A stretch of 8,424 bases of DNA from Bacteroidota bacterium (GTDB lineage: Bacteria; Bacteroidota; Bacteroidia; Chitinophagales; Chitinophagaceae). The stretch spans positions 1 to 8,424 of the forward strand of contig JAEVZP010000196.1 of assembly GCA_023392185.1 (NCBI GenBank), in the 5' to 3' direction. The notes under the pieces were generated by a model. The model did not search any database and was not told where the DNA came from. It saw only the letters and a list, made by a program, of their open reading frames with translations. Below are positions 1 through 5,894 of the stretch, in pieces; the stretch's first letter is position 1; every line of letters starts with the position of its first letter. The translations under genes and the position numbers were made by a program.

Positions 1-47
1 GCAAACTGTCAGAAGCAGGCGCATGGAAGAGAAAGGATTTCAGAATC

Positions 48-94
48 CCGTCCGATACTAAAATGATTCCTTGGTTTACTCCCGGACGGTTTTT
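48..94 (+). terminator. Possible weak intrinsic terminator of an upstream gene
   Basis: CCGTCCG (48-54) pairs perfectly with CGGACGG (83-89), and five T residues follow at 90-94. The 7-bp GC-rich stem and U tract fit a terminator, but the 28-nt loop is long, so this is tentative. It would serve a plus-strand gene ending at or before the left edge. Confidence 0.3.
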
Positions 95-110
95 AGCGCT
101 TAAAGTGTTG

Positions 111-208
111 AATTTCCGGAAATTTAAGAAACAGTACGCGGTTCCAGGGGCCCGGTAAACGTTCCGATAAGCTTCAATTTCCGGAAATCCGGTCTTGATT
201 TCCGGAAA
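111..208. repeat. Cluster of three TTTCCGGAAA palindromes
   Basis: Copies lie at 113-122 (extending to the 14-bp perfect palindrome AATTTCCGGAAATT, 111-124), 178-187 (12 bp, ATTTCCGGAAAT, 177-188) and 199-208. Centre-to-centre distances are 65 and 21 bp, the latter being about two helical turns. They sit just upstream of the S1 protein gene and could be operator sites or copies of a genome-wide palindrome. The same 10-mer recurs at 1388, 2024, 5854 and 7218, which favours a genome-wide signal. Confidence 0.75.
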
Positions 209-253
209 AGGAGCCTCGTGCAAGCGGCATTCTTTTATTATCATTGCATTCTT

Positions 254-1087
254 ATGATTGAGGCAGGAAAATACCATACGCTGGAAGCCGTTAAAAAAGT
301 CGATTTCGGCTGGTATCTGGACGGCGGCAACGGCAAAGAAATTCTGTTGCCCACCCGTTTTGCACCGGAAGATCTGCAGCTCGGCGACCGGCTGCGCATC
401 TTTCTCTACCACGACAACGAAGGCCGGTTGATTGCCACGACCCAAAAACCGAAAGCGGTTGTGGGCGACATCGCCGCGATGACGGTGGTTTCCAAAAACG
501 CGCAGGGCGCTTTCCTCGACTGGGGTTTGATGAAAGACGTTTTTCTGCCCCTTTCGCAGCAAAAAAGCCGCATCCACGAAGGCGAAACCTACCTCGTTTA
601 CCTTTATATTGACGAGCAGACGGGCCGGGTGGCGGCGACGGAAAAGTTCGGTAAATTGCTGCGCGACCACACGGATGAATTATCCGTCGGCGATGCAGTG
701 GAGATGATGGTTTGGGCCGAGACCGACCTCGGCTACCGCGTGATTGTGGACGGTCAATTTACCGGCCTGCTGTACCGCAGCGATGTGTATGAGCCCTTGC
801 GGGTAGGGCAAAAGTTAAAAGGATTTGTCCATGCCGTGCGGCCGGATGGCAAACTGGACCTGAAACCCGGCATTCGCGGTCACAACCGGGTGAAAAGCAG
901 CACCGATGTGCTTTTGGACCACCTGCGCGAAGCGGGCGGCTACCTGCCTTATAACGACAAAAGCAGTCCGGAGGCTATTTCCGAAGTGTTTGGAATGAGC
1001 AAGAAAGTGTTTAAAATGGCTGTGGGCGCCCTTTACAAGCAGCGCAAAATCGAGCTGACGCAAGGCGGCATTAAAGCGGTGGAGTAA
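254..1087 (+). CDS. cvfB: CvfB/YitL-family S1-domain RNA-binding protein
   Basis: Predicted cytoplasmic RNA-binding protein of 277 aa, the usual size for the CvfB (conserved virulence factor B)/YitL family. The N-terminus (GKYHTLEAVKKVDFGWYL) has the typical first OB-fold of the family. A second S1-like domain follows (about residues 65-130, GDIAAMTVV to the EKFGKL motif), then a third (about 140-205). The C-terminal ~65 residues (SSTDVLLDHLREAGGYLP, then SPEAISEVFGMSKKVFKMAVGALYKQRKI) form the expected winged-helix domain. The family affects RNA processing or stability and virulence-gene expression in firmicutes; its role in Bacteroidota is not established. Start choice: a GTG at 218 is in frame and has AAGGAG at 208-213, but only 4 nt away. 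The ATG at 254 gives the family-like start MIEAGKY and avoids the atypical QAAFFYYHCIL extension, so I prefer it. No obvious terminator follows. It appears monocistronic and convergent with rnpB. Confidence 0.88.
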   Translation: MIEAGKYHTLEAVKKVDFGWYLDGGNGKEILLPTRFAPEDLQLGDRLRIFLYHDNEGRLIATTQKPKAVVGDIAAMTVVSKNAQGAFLDWGLMKDVFLPLSQQKSRIHEGETYLVYLYIDEQTGRVAATEKFGKLLRDHTDELSVGDAVEMMVWAETDLGYRVIVDGQFTGLLYRSDVYEPLRVGQKLKGFVHAVRPDGKLDLKPGIRGHNRVKSSTDVLLDHLREAGGYLPYNDKSSPEAISEVFGMSKKVFKMAVGALYKQRKIELTQGGIKAVE

Positions 1088-1221
1088 CCCTGACTTGCCA
1101 GGTCCGGGTACGTTTTGGGGTTGACCGGACAGGTCTGCGGGTTACAAAATAGAGTATCTGATTTTTCATTCAAGGCGAATGAATTCAACCTTACCTATAT
1201 TGTTTTTTCTTCGTCCCTTTG

Positions 1222-1296
1222 TTTTGTCACCCTGCCAAAGGCAGGGTCTGAGAAGGCCACTGCAAGCTGCACAGTTCCCGTTCCGGGATGACAAAA
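1222..1296. repeat. 75-bp intergenic inverted-repeat (REP/MITE-like) element
   Basis: The ends are the perfect inverted repeat TTTTGTCA (1222-1229) and TGACAAAA (1289-1296). Next to the left end is a strong internal hairpin, CCCTGCC-AAA-GGCAGGG (1230-1246). A GTTCCCGTTCCGGGAT segment lies next to the right end. No open reading frame in it resembles a protein, so it would be non-autonomous. It occupies most of the convergent gap between the S1 protein gene and rnpB. The remainder of 1088-1343 shows only a 6-bp inverted repeat, GTCCGG (1102-1107)/CCGGAC (1125-1130), with no U tract. That this is a dispersed repeat is inferred from its structure, since only one copy is in the window. Confidence 0.55.
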
Positions 1297-1343
1297 GAAT
1301 ACGTACGCACCCTTCTTTCGGCGCTCGTCCGGATACCAAAAAA

Positions 1344-1747
1344 TTCCACTTCAGGCCTGTAAGCCGGATTCTGTAATTCCCGGAAAATTTCCGGAAACGG
1401 GTATCATTTATCTGCGGCGGCGCTCGCGCGCCGCCTGTAGCTGCCAACCCGCGCGCATCGGACGGGCCGCCCTCTCCCGATAGTTATCGGGACGCGCGCC
1501 TATTTGGCATTTCAGCCCACAAGGTTTACCCGCAACTTTTGTTACCAAAAACTGCCGTAGGCTCTTACCCTACGTTTTCACCCTTACCTGAAACAAATCA
1601 GGCGGTTATTTTCTGTGGCACTGTCTGTCGTTTTTCTTTTAAGGAGAAACGCCCACCCGTTAGGTGGTGTGGTGCCCGGCGCTGTCCGGACTTTCCTCGT
1701 TTGTTTTTTTAGAAAAACACCCGCGATACCCCGGCCTGAAGTGGAAG
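1344..1747 (-). ncRNA. rnpB: RNase P RNA, bacterial class A
   Basis: Catalytic RNA subunit of ribonuclease P, which removes 5' leaders from precursor tRNAs. Reading the minus strand, the conserved blocks occur in the right order: GAGGAAAGTCCGGAC (1698-1684), GACAGTGCCACAGAAAATAA upstream of GGGTAAGAGC (1570-1561), the CCAAATA block (1507-1501), AGATAAATGAT near 1410, and ACAGAATCCGGCTTA (1374-1360). The ends pair as a 14-bp P1 helix: TTCCACTTCAGGCC (1746-1733) with GGCCTGAAGTGGAA (1357-1344). Length is about 404 nt, normal for class A. Six U residues (1343-1338) directly follow the P1 3' strand. Variable helices include GGCGGCGC-GCGA-GCGCCGCC (1435-1416, a GNRA-capped stem), CCCGATA-ac-TATCGGG (1491-1476) and a TTTCCGGAAA-bearing hairpin (about 1398-1379). 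Exact ends are inferred from P1. Confidence 0.95.
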
Positions 1748-1749
1748 GG

Positions 1750-1757
1750 CAAAGGTA
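1750..1757 (-). promoter_or_regulatory. Bacteroidota -7 promoter box of rnpB
   Basis: The minus strand reads TACCTTTG, an exact match to the Bacteroidota -7 consensus TAnnTTTG. It lies 3-4 nt upstream of the inferred RNase P RNA 5' end. No clear -33 TTG is seen at the usual distance. That region overlaps the 3' end of the delta-60-repeat gene, whose stop codon begins at 1787. Confidence 0.7.
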
Positions 1758-1784
1758 AGGAAACGCGGGTTCTACGACTGGAAG

Positions 1785-3248
1785 CTATTGTTTTAGGAAA
1801 CGCTTTTGCACGCGGACCGAACTGGTCTTGACCTCCAGAATATAAGTACCGGGTATAAATGCCCGAACCCTTAACTCTGTCTGACTGCTACCTGCACTCA
1901 AAGGGGTATTTTGCATCACCCTGCCGGTAATGTCATAGACGGTGAGGCTTCCCTTTTCCCGCAAGGCCGGATAAGACACCTTCAAGACATCACCCGTCGG
2001 ATTGGGATACAACTGAACCGAACTTTCCGGAAATTCCGGCTCCTGCACCGCCAAACGACCATCGGCAAAAAAGCGGGCGACGACGGCCAAGCCGCCCGCC
2101 TGACCGCCCATGATAATCTTCCCGTCCGGCTGCAAGGCAAGACCGGTCATTGTGTGGACGGCATTGGTTACTTGCAGGGTAAGCTGTCCGCTCTGTCCAA
2201 AGCTGGTGTCTATGCGGCCATCGGGCAGCATTTGCCAAATGACAAAGGTCGAGTCATGCCATTCCCGGTTGCCGCCCAACACCAGCCTGCCGTCGGGCCT
2301 TACCACCGCGTGTTCTATTAGCCCCTTTGCTGCTTTAGCAATGCCATTGTTGCCATAGCTGCTGTCCCAACTGCCATCCTCGTTCACCCGCACCACTACC
2401 ACACTATCGGCATCATAACCAATGAGGAGCACTTTTTTATCCGGCTGTACGCGGGTAAAGCTAAAGGCCTTGCGCCAGAAAATGCTCACCCGACCATTGC
2501 CGCCAAAGCTGCTGTCAGGCCGACCATCATCCAAATAGCGATAAGCGCTCCAGGAAGTCATCCATTCTTTCTCGCCCAGTAGTATTTTGCCGTTGGGGGT
2601 TTGCTCTACCGAATGGACATCGGCGGCGTATTGGGTGGTAGCTTCTTCTAAACGACCATTGGCGGCAAAACTGCTGTCAATGGTGCCGTTGGGCAGATAA
2701 CGATAGAGAACAAAATGGCCCATTGTGCCGCCGCCACAACCATAGCATTGACCTGCGTACAGCACCCGGTCCTGGCTGTCAGTGTTGAGAATAGCGCTGC
2801 TTATAGCAGGCAGATAAGCAACACCGCCCTGACCATAGTTGTAGTCTACATGTCCTAAGGAATCAAAGAGCGCTAATCGTCCAGTTTCGTCACTTAAATC
2901 TGTATAGGAGACAAAATAGTCGTTTCTTGTCGGTAGTATCCCGTCTATTCCATCCAATACCATGAACTCAAATGTATCATGCAAAATGATGCCGTTGTAA
3001 AAAGAGTTTACTCTCAATAATCCATTTCTATCTAGCTTATATCCTAATTGATTTGGTGGATTGTTATAAGGATAGAGCCCGCCCCGCACAATTATAGACC
3101 CGCTCTTATTTCTAATCATTTGCCTACCGTCGCCTCGCAACTGACTAATTCCCCTTACCGCAAAACTGGGATCAAGCCCTGTTTGAGAAAGAGCAGTTTG
3201 TGCTGCTCCCATTAGGAGCAGCACAAAGCATAATAGCATCTTTTTCAT
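1785..3248 (-). CDS. Delta-60-repeat protein with T9SS sorting domain
   Basis: Predicted secreted or cell-surface protein of 487 aa. Residues 1-21 are a Sec signal peptide (MKK, hydrophobic LLCFVLLLMGAA, then A-L-S before QTGLDPSF). The middle has degenerate delta-60 repeats spaced about 50-56 residues: DPSF (26), a weak one near 73-83, DYNYG (135), DSSF (191), DSSFGGNG (245), DSSYGNNG (295) and DTSFGQSG (347), with intervening PDGKI/GG strands. This pattern suggests a propeller-like beta fold. Residues 413-487 are a type A T9SS C-terminal sorting domain (LYPNPTGD, VYDITGRVMQ, PGTYILEV, ending KRFLKQ), which normally directs export across the outer membrane and is then cleaved. No catalytic motif is visible, so the ligand or role is unknown. 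The gene lies 8 bp downstream of another T9SS-domain gene, probably in one transcript. The DNA for roughly residues 43-122 is much more AT-rich than the rest. Confidence 0.9.
   Translation of the reverse strand: MKKMLLCFVLLLMGAAQTALSQTGLDPSFAVRGISQLRGDGRQMIRNKSGSIIVRGGLYPYNNPPNQLGYKLDRNGLLRVNSFYNGIILHDTFEFMVLDGIDGILPTRNDYFVSYTDLSDETGRLALFDSLGHVDYNYGQGGVAYLPAISSAILNTDSQDRVLYAGQCYGCGGGTMGHFVLYRYLPNGTIDSSFAANGRLEEATTQYAADVHSVEQTPNGKILLGEKEWMTSWSAYRYLDDGRPDSSFGGNGRVSIFWRKAFSFTRVQPDKKVLLIGYDADSVVVVRVNEDGSWDSSYGNNGIAKAAKGLIEHAVVRPDGRLVLGGNREWHDSTFVIWQMLPDGRIDTSFGQSGQLTLQVTNAVHTMTGLALQPDGKIIMGGQAGGLAVVARFFADGRLAVQEPEFPESSVQLYPNPTGDVLKVSYPALREKGSLTVYDITGRVMQNTPLSAGSSQTELRVRAFIPGTYILEVKTSSVRVQKRFLKQ
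2024..2033. repeat. TTTCCGGAAA palindrome inside a coding region
   Basis: An exact copy of the 10-bp palindrome, followed by another CCGG (2036-2039). It lies in the linker just before the T9SS sorting domain of the delta-60 protein and is read there as the EFPES residues. A linker tolerates added sequence well. Confidence 0.8.
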
Positions 3249-3256
3249 TGTCTCGC

Positions 3257-3853
3257 CTATTTTTTGGTGAACCTCTTGCGCATTATCTGCCCGTCTGTGC
3301 TGCGCAACTCCACGATATAGATGCCCGGTACATACCCACGCATGTCTAATTCCGTCAGCCCGCTCTTCTCTGCAATGCGCGTCTGCATCACTCTACCCGT
3401 AATGTCATAAACACTTAGCATAGCCGCGCCCTGCAATGCAGGATACGTCGCCTTTAGCACATCGCCGGTTGGGTTCGGATATAATACCAAGGCATTTTCC
3501 GTAGAGGTTGTGTTAGCCACATCAAGCGCATTTGCGGGTCGTGCCGCTTCGCCGGAACCTGTAATCACCTTTAAGCCTACTGCACCATAAACCTTATCTA
3601 AAGCCAACAGCGAATCGGGCTTATCGCCGGACTGCCAAAACTGCTGTAAAAAGAAATCAAAGCTTAAATCGGGAATGGGAATATTGGGCCGCAGATCAAA
3701 AGTAACATCCACCGGAAAACGCTCGTGTGCATCTAGGTGCAGGTTATCCAGCCGGACGGAGCTGCTGCCGTCGGTAAGAATGGCTTTTTCATCGGCCAGA
3801 ATTGTTCCACAACCCTTTAAAGCAGCATTGTAAGAAATCGGTTGCGATTTCAT
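3257..3853 (-). CDS. Protein with T9SS sorting domain but no visible signal peptide
   Basis: A 198-aa protein. Residues 124-198 are a clear type A T9SS C-terminal sorting domain (LYPNPTGDVLK, VYDITGRVMQ, PGIYIVEL, ending MRKRFTKK), closely similar to that of the downstream neighbour. Residues 1-120 resemble no family I recognise; GCGTILADEKAI and the FPVDVTFDLRPN segment suggest a beta-rich surface domain. The N-terminus MKSQPISYNAALKG lacks the hydrophobic core of a Sec signal peptide, although T9SS cargo must first cross the inner membrane. No upstream extension is possible because TGA at 3863-3865 is in frame. The simplest reading is that this is the 3' remnant of a longer cargo gene or an N-terminally damaged gene, still open and perhaps expressed. 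It ends 8 bp before the delta-60 gene and probably leads that operon. Confidence 0.72.
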   Translation of the reverse strand: MKSQPISYNAALKGCGTILADEKAILTDGSSSVRLDNLHLDAHERFPVDVTFDLRPNIPIPDLSFDFFLQQFWQSGDKPDSLLALDKVYGAVGLKVITGSGEAARPANALDVANTTSTENALVLYPNPTGDVLKATYPALQGAAMLSVYDITGRVMQTRIAEKSGLTELDMRGYVPGIYIVELRSTDGQIMRKRFTKK

Positions 3854-3880
3854 AAAAAAGATTCAAGACAAAAGAATAAA

Positions 3881-3911
3881 CTAAAGTACAATTTTTTAAA
3901 GAAAAGCAAAA
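3881..3911 (-). promoter_or_regulatory. Candidate promoter of the T9SS cargo pair
   Basis: On the minus strand, TTTTG (3911-3907) is followed after 18 nt by TACTTTAG (3888-3881), one mismatch from TAnnTTTG. Spacing fits the Bacteroidota -33/-7 arrangement. Transcription would start near 3875, about 20 nt upstream of the start codon. The assignment is by pattern only. Confidence 0.4.
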
Positions 3912-3922
3912 CCTGCAAAATC

Positions 3923-3955
3923 AAAAAAGCCCCACGAATAACGCAGGGCTTTTTT
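3923..3955 (-). terminator. Intrinsic terminator after plsX
   Basis: AAAAAAGCCC (3923-3932) and GGGCTTTTTT (3946-3955) form a 10-bp stem around a 13-nt loop. On the minus strand the hairpin ends in a T tract and lies 16 nt past the plsX stop codon. The A and T tracts flank both sides, so it could also stop plus-strand transcription. It separates the yceD-rpmF-plsX operon from the T9SS cargo genes. Confidence 0.85.
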
Positions 3956-3970
3956 ATAAAAAAGTAATTT

Positions 3971-4951
3971 TTACACCGGCAAAAAACCGTTTCCGGTAGG
4001 CTCGTCTTCTTTTTTAAAATCCGCCTTGACGGCTTCAATAAAACCGGATTCTACCAGGCGGGCCGCCTGACCGATCATGTTTTTGAAAGCCAGAGCTGAG
4101 GAGATGCCATGCCCGATAATGACCGGCGCATTGATGCCCAGAATCGGCGTTCCGCCATACAGCTCGTAGTTAAACTGATGGAGGAAAGCGTCTTCTACCT
4201 GGCGGTTCTGGTGAAAAGTGGTGTAAAAGGCTTCTGCCATTTTTAAAACCACATTCCCCACAAAACCTTCGCACACAATCACCTCGCACTTGTCGGAAAA
4301 AAGGTCTCGGCCTTCGATATTTCCGGCAAATGAAATGGCGCTGTCTTCTTTCAGCAGGGGATAAGTCGCCTGTGCCAGAATATTGCCCTTGCCTTCTTCC
4401 TCACCGATGTTGAGCAGGCCCACGCGCGGCGCTTCCACGCCCCACACGCGCTTCGCATACAGCGAGCCAAGATGTGCAAACTGCACCAGGTGTTCCGGTT
4501 TGCAGTCGGCGTTGGTGCCCACGTCGAGCAGGAGGTTGTAGCCGCCGTCTTCCCGCGGAACGGGCGAGGCAATGGTTGGGCGCAGGACGCCTTCCACGAC
4601 TTTCACCGTATACATCGCGCCGACCATCATGGCTCCGGTATTGCCGGCGCCAATAAAGGCCTGCGCTTTGCCGCCCTGCAACAATCCGAAGCCCACGCCG
4701 ATGCTCGAAAGCGGTTTTTCTTTCAGCGCCTTGGTGGGGTGTTCGTTCATGCCGATCACCTCCTCGGCTTCTACAAAAGAATAGTTGCTACCGGCAGGCA
4801 GCGCCGACAGATGCGGCATTACGGCCTCCCGGCAGCCCACCAAAAGCAGGCGTGTTCCCGGAAAAGCTCCTTCTTCCAGAAAAAGGCGTACACCTTCAAT
4901 GGCTTCTTTGGGGGCATAGTCGCCACCCATGACATCCAGCGCGATCGTCAT
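3971..4951 (-). CDS. plsX: Phosphate acyltransferase PlsX
   Basis: Converts acyl-ACP plus phosphate to acyl-phosphate, the acyl donor for PlsY in the first step of phosphatidic acid synthesis. It is a peripheral enzyme on the inner face of the cytoplasmic membrane. The 326-aa length is typical. Recognisable family motifs occur in order: IALDVMGGDYAPKEAI at the N-terminus, EVIGMNEHPTKALKEK (about 64-79), FIGAGNTGAMMVGAMY (about 99-114), LLLDVGTNADCKPEHLVQFA (about 145-164), GNIEGRDLFS, VCEGFVGNVVLKMAE, YGGTPILGI and GHGISSALAFKNMI near the C-terminus. The ATG at 4951 opens directly into the conserved MTIALDVMGGD, so the start is secure. It is the third gene of the operon, 34 nt after rpmF, and is followed by a strong terminator; no fabH follows, although plsX and fabH are adjacent in many bacteria. 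Confidence 0.97.
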   Translation of the reverse strand: MTIALDVMGGDYAPKEAIEGVRLFLEEGAFPGTRLLLVGCREAVMPHLSALPAGSNYSFVEAEEVIGMNEHPTKALKEKPLSSIGVGFGLLQGGKAQAFIGAGNTGAMMVGAMYTVKVVEGVLRPTIASPVPREDGGYNLLLDVGTNADCKPEHLVQFAHLGSLYAKRVWGVEAPRVGLLNIGEEEGKGNILAQATYPLLKEDSAISFAGNIEGRDLFSDKCEVIVCEGFVGNVVLKMAEAFYTTFHQNRQVEDAFLHQFNYELYGGTPILGINAPVIIGHGISSALAFKNMIGQAARLVESGFIEAVKADFKKEDEPTGNGFLPV

Positions 4952-4985
4952 CAGCAGGGCTTAAAAAAGACGAAGAAAAGCTTTT

Positions 4986-5207
4986 TTAGGCAGACGGCGT
5001 GTTGGTGTCGGCTTCCGGGGTAGCAGGTGTTTTGTCCACGATCACCCGACCGCGATACACGAGCTTACCTTCCGACCAGTGGGCACGGTGGCGGGCATGG
5101 CTTTCGCCGGTTACGGGATCTACGCTCCAGGTGGGAACGGCAGCTTTATAATGGGTGCGGCGTTTGGCACTGCGTTGTTGGGAGTGGCGGCGCTTAGGAT
5201 TTGGCAT
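4986..5207 (-). CDS. rpmF: 50S ribosomal protein L32 (bL32)
   Basis: A small basic ribosomal protein of 73 aa. The N-terminal MPNPKRRHSQQRSAKRRTHY is the bL32 signature. It is the zinc-free form: the CxxC...CxxC pairs of many L32 proteins are absent and the protein has no cysteine at all, as is common in Bacteroidota. The middle (VDPVTGESHARHRAHW, then KLVYRGRVIVD) replaces the zinc ribbon. The last ~15 residues (KTPATPEADTNTPSA) are a polar, probably disordered tail. It lies between yceD (33 nt upstream) and plsX (34 nt downstream), the conserved order that couples ribosome and phospholipid genes. Confidence 0.97.
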   Translation of the reverse strand: MPNPKRRHSQQRSAKRRTHYKAAVPTWSVDPVTGESHARHRAHWSEGKLVYRGRVIVDKTPATPEADTNTPSA

Positions 5208-5240
5208 GATTGAAAATTAAAAAACGGTGGTTAAGAGAGG

Positions 5241-5807
5241 TTAGTTGTCTTCGAAGTTTTTTCCTTTAAAAGCTTTGAGGCCTTCCCAGCGACTGTCGGT
5301 GCCTTCGGGGTTTTCGTCTTCGGCAGCCGCTTCGCCGAGCTTGCCCAGCAGCTGCAGGGCCTGGGTGTTGCAGCCGGGCTGGCCGTTTACATCGGGATGA
5401 ATGCGCTGGAGTGGAATGCTCAGGAGGCTGAATTCATAGAGCCATTCGGACAGGTTGATCACCGTTTCAGAACGGGGAATAAACACCACGTCGGCGTCTT
5501 CTTCCTGATTGCCGGTGTCTTCCTCGCCACTCAGCTTGATGAGCAGGTTGAATTCATCCCAGAGTTGTAGCGGAAACGGATCGCCGCAGCGGTCACAGGC
5601 AACGGTAACTTTTCCACCCACATCAAAATGAAGCCGGAAAAACGACATTTGCCGGTCGAAGCGCAGCTTTACCACCACATTCCAGTCCGAGAACTCGGCC
5701 GGAGCTTCCATATCCCGGAAAAAGCGGTCTCCGAGCTCATATTGATACTCGTGAACACCGGGCTTCAGGCCCATCCAGGCGATTTCAAATTCGCGGCTGT
5801 GTTTCAT
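5241..5807 (-). CDS. yceD: YceD/DUF177 ribosome-assembly protein
   Basis: A DUF177 (YceD) protein implicated in 23S rRNA accumulation and large-subunit assembly, almost always encoded next to rpmF. From the preferred ATG at 5807 it has 188 aa. Visible features are REFEIAWMGLKPGVHEYQYEL at the N-terminus, the CDRC pair (residues 71 and 74) after a beta-rich segment, an acidic stretch (EEDTGNQEEDAD), INLSEWLYEFSLLSIPL, then IHPDVNGQPGC, in which His137 and Cys146 complete the usual Cys/His set. The protein ends with the DSRWEGLKAFK motif. A GTG at 5828 would add seven residues (MYLSDEE), but family members begin near MK-REFEIA, so the ATG is preferred. It is the first gene of the operon with rpmF and plsX, preceded by a TACCTTTG promoter box and a leader hairpin. 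Confidence 0.93.
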   Translation of the reverse strand: MKHSREFEIAWMGLKPGVHEYQYELGDRFFRDMEAPAEFSDWNVVVKLRFDRQMSFFRLHFDVGGKVTVACDRCGDPFPLQLWDEFNLLIKLSGEEDTGNQEEDADVVFIPRSETVINLSEWLYEFSLLSIPLQRIHPDVNGQPGCNTQALQLLGKLGEAAAEDENPEGTDSRWEGLKAFKGKNFEDN

Positions 5808-5849
5808 TTCTTCGTCTGACAAATACACCCTTCAGGGCGTCTGAATAAA

Positions 5850-5869
5850 GGTCTTTCCGGAAAAAGACC
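5850..5869 (-). promoter_or_regulatory. Leader hairpin of the yceD-rpmF-plsX operon
   Basis: GGTCTTT (5850-5856) pairs perfectly with AAAGACC (5863-5869). The 7-bp stem encloses CCGGAA, so the element contains the recurring TTTCCGGAAA palindrome (5854-5863). It lies between the promoter box (5895-5902) and the start codon, so it should be in the mRNA leader. On the minus strand TTTATT follows the stem, a weak U tract. It could be an attenuator, an mRNA-stabilising stem or a passive copy of the palindrome. Confidence 0.5.
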
Positions 5870-5894
5870 CTGCTCCCTCGCAAATAAAGGAGTG

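Larger units (their letters stand above)
1..253. other. Non-coding 5' region upstream of the S1 protein gene
   Basis: I find no convincing gene here. The longest plus-strand open stretch entering from the left edge ends in a stop at 156-158 and resembles nothing I recognise. A shorter frame ends with TAA at 59-61 and could be the tail of an upstream gene, but 20 codons are too few to judge. The stretch holds a possible weak terminator (48-94) and three TTTCCGGAAA palindromes (113-122, 178-187, 199-208). I see no clear TAnnTTTG promoter box for the downstream gene. Confidence 0.6.

Noticed and set aside
1102..1130. GTCCGG/CCGGAC inverted repeat as terminator of the S1 gene
   Set aside because: The stem is 6 bp with a 17-nt loop and no T tract follows.
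1166..1447. Open frames on both strands over the 75-bp repeat and rnpB
   Set aside because: They run through the inverted-repeat element into conserved RNase P RNA helices, so the open frames are accidental.
1911..2358. Plus-strand open frames opposite the delta-60-repeat gene
   Set aside because: Shadows of a repeat-rich coding region; no signal peptide, motif or ribosome site of their own.
4472..5023. Plus-strand 183-codon open frame opposite plsX
   Set aside because: Entirely antisense to the secure plsX and rpmF genes; the translation has no recognisable pattern and is explained by codon bias of the real genes.
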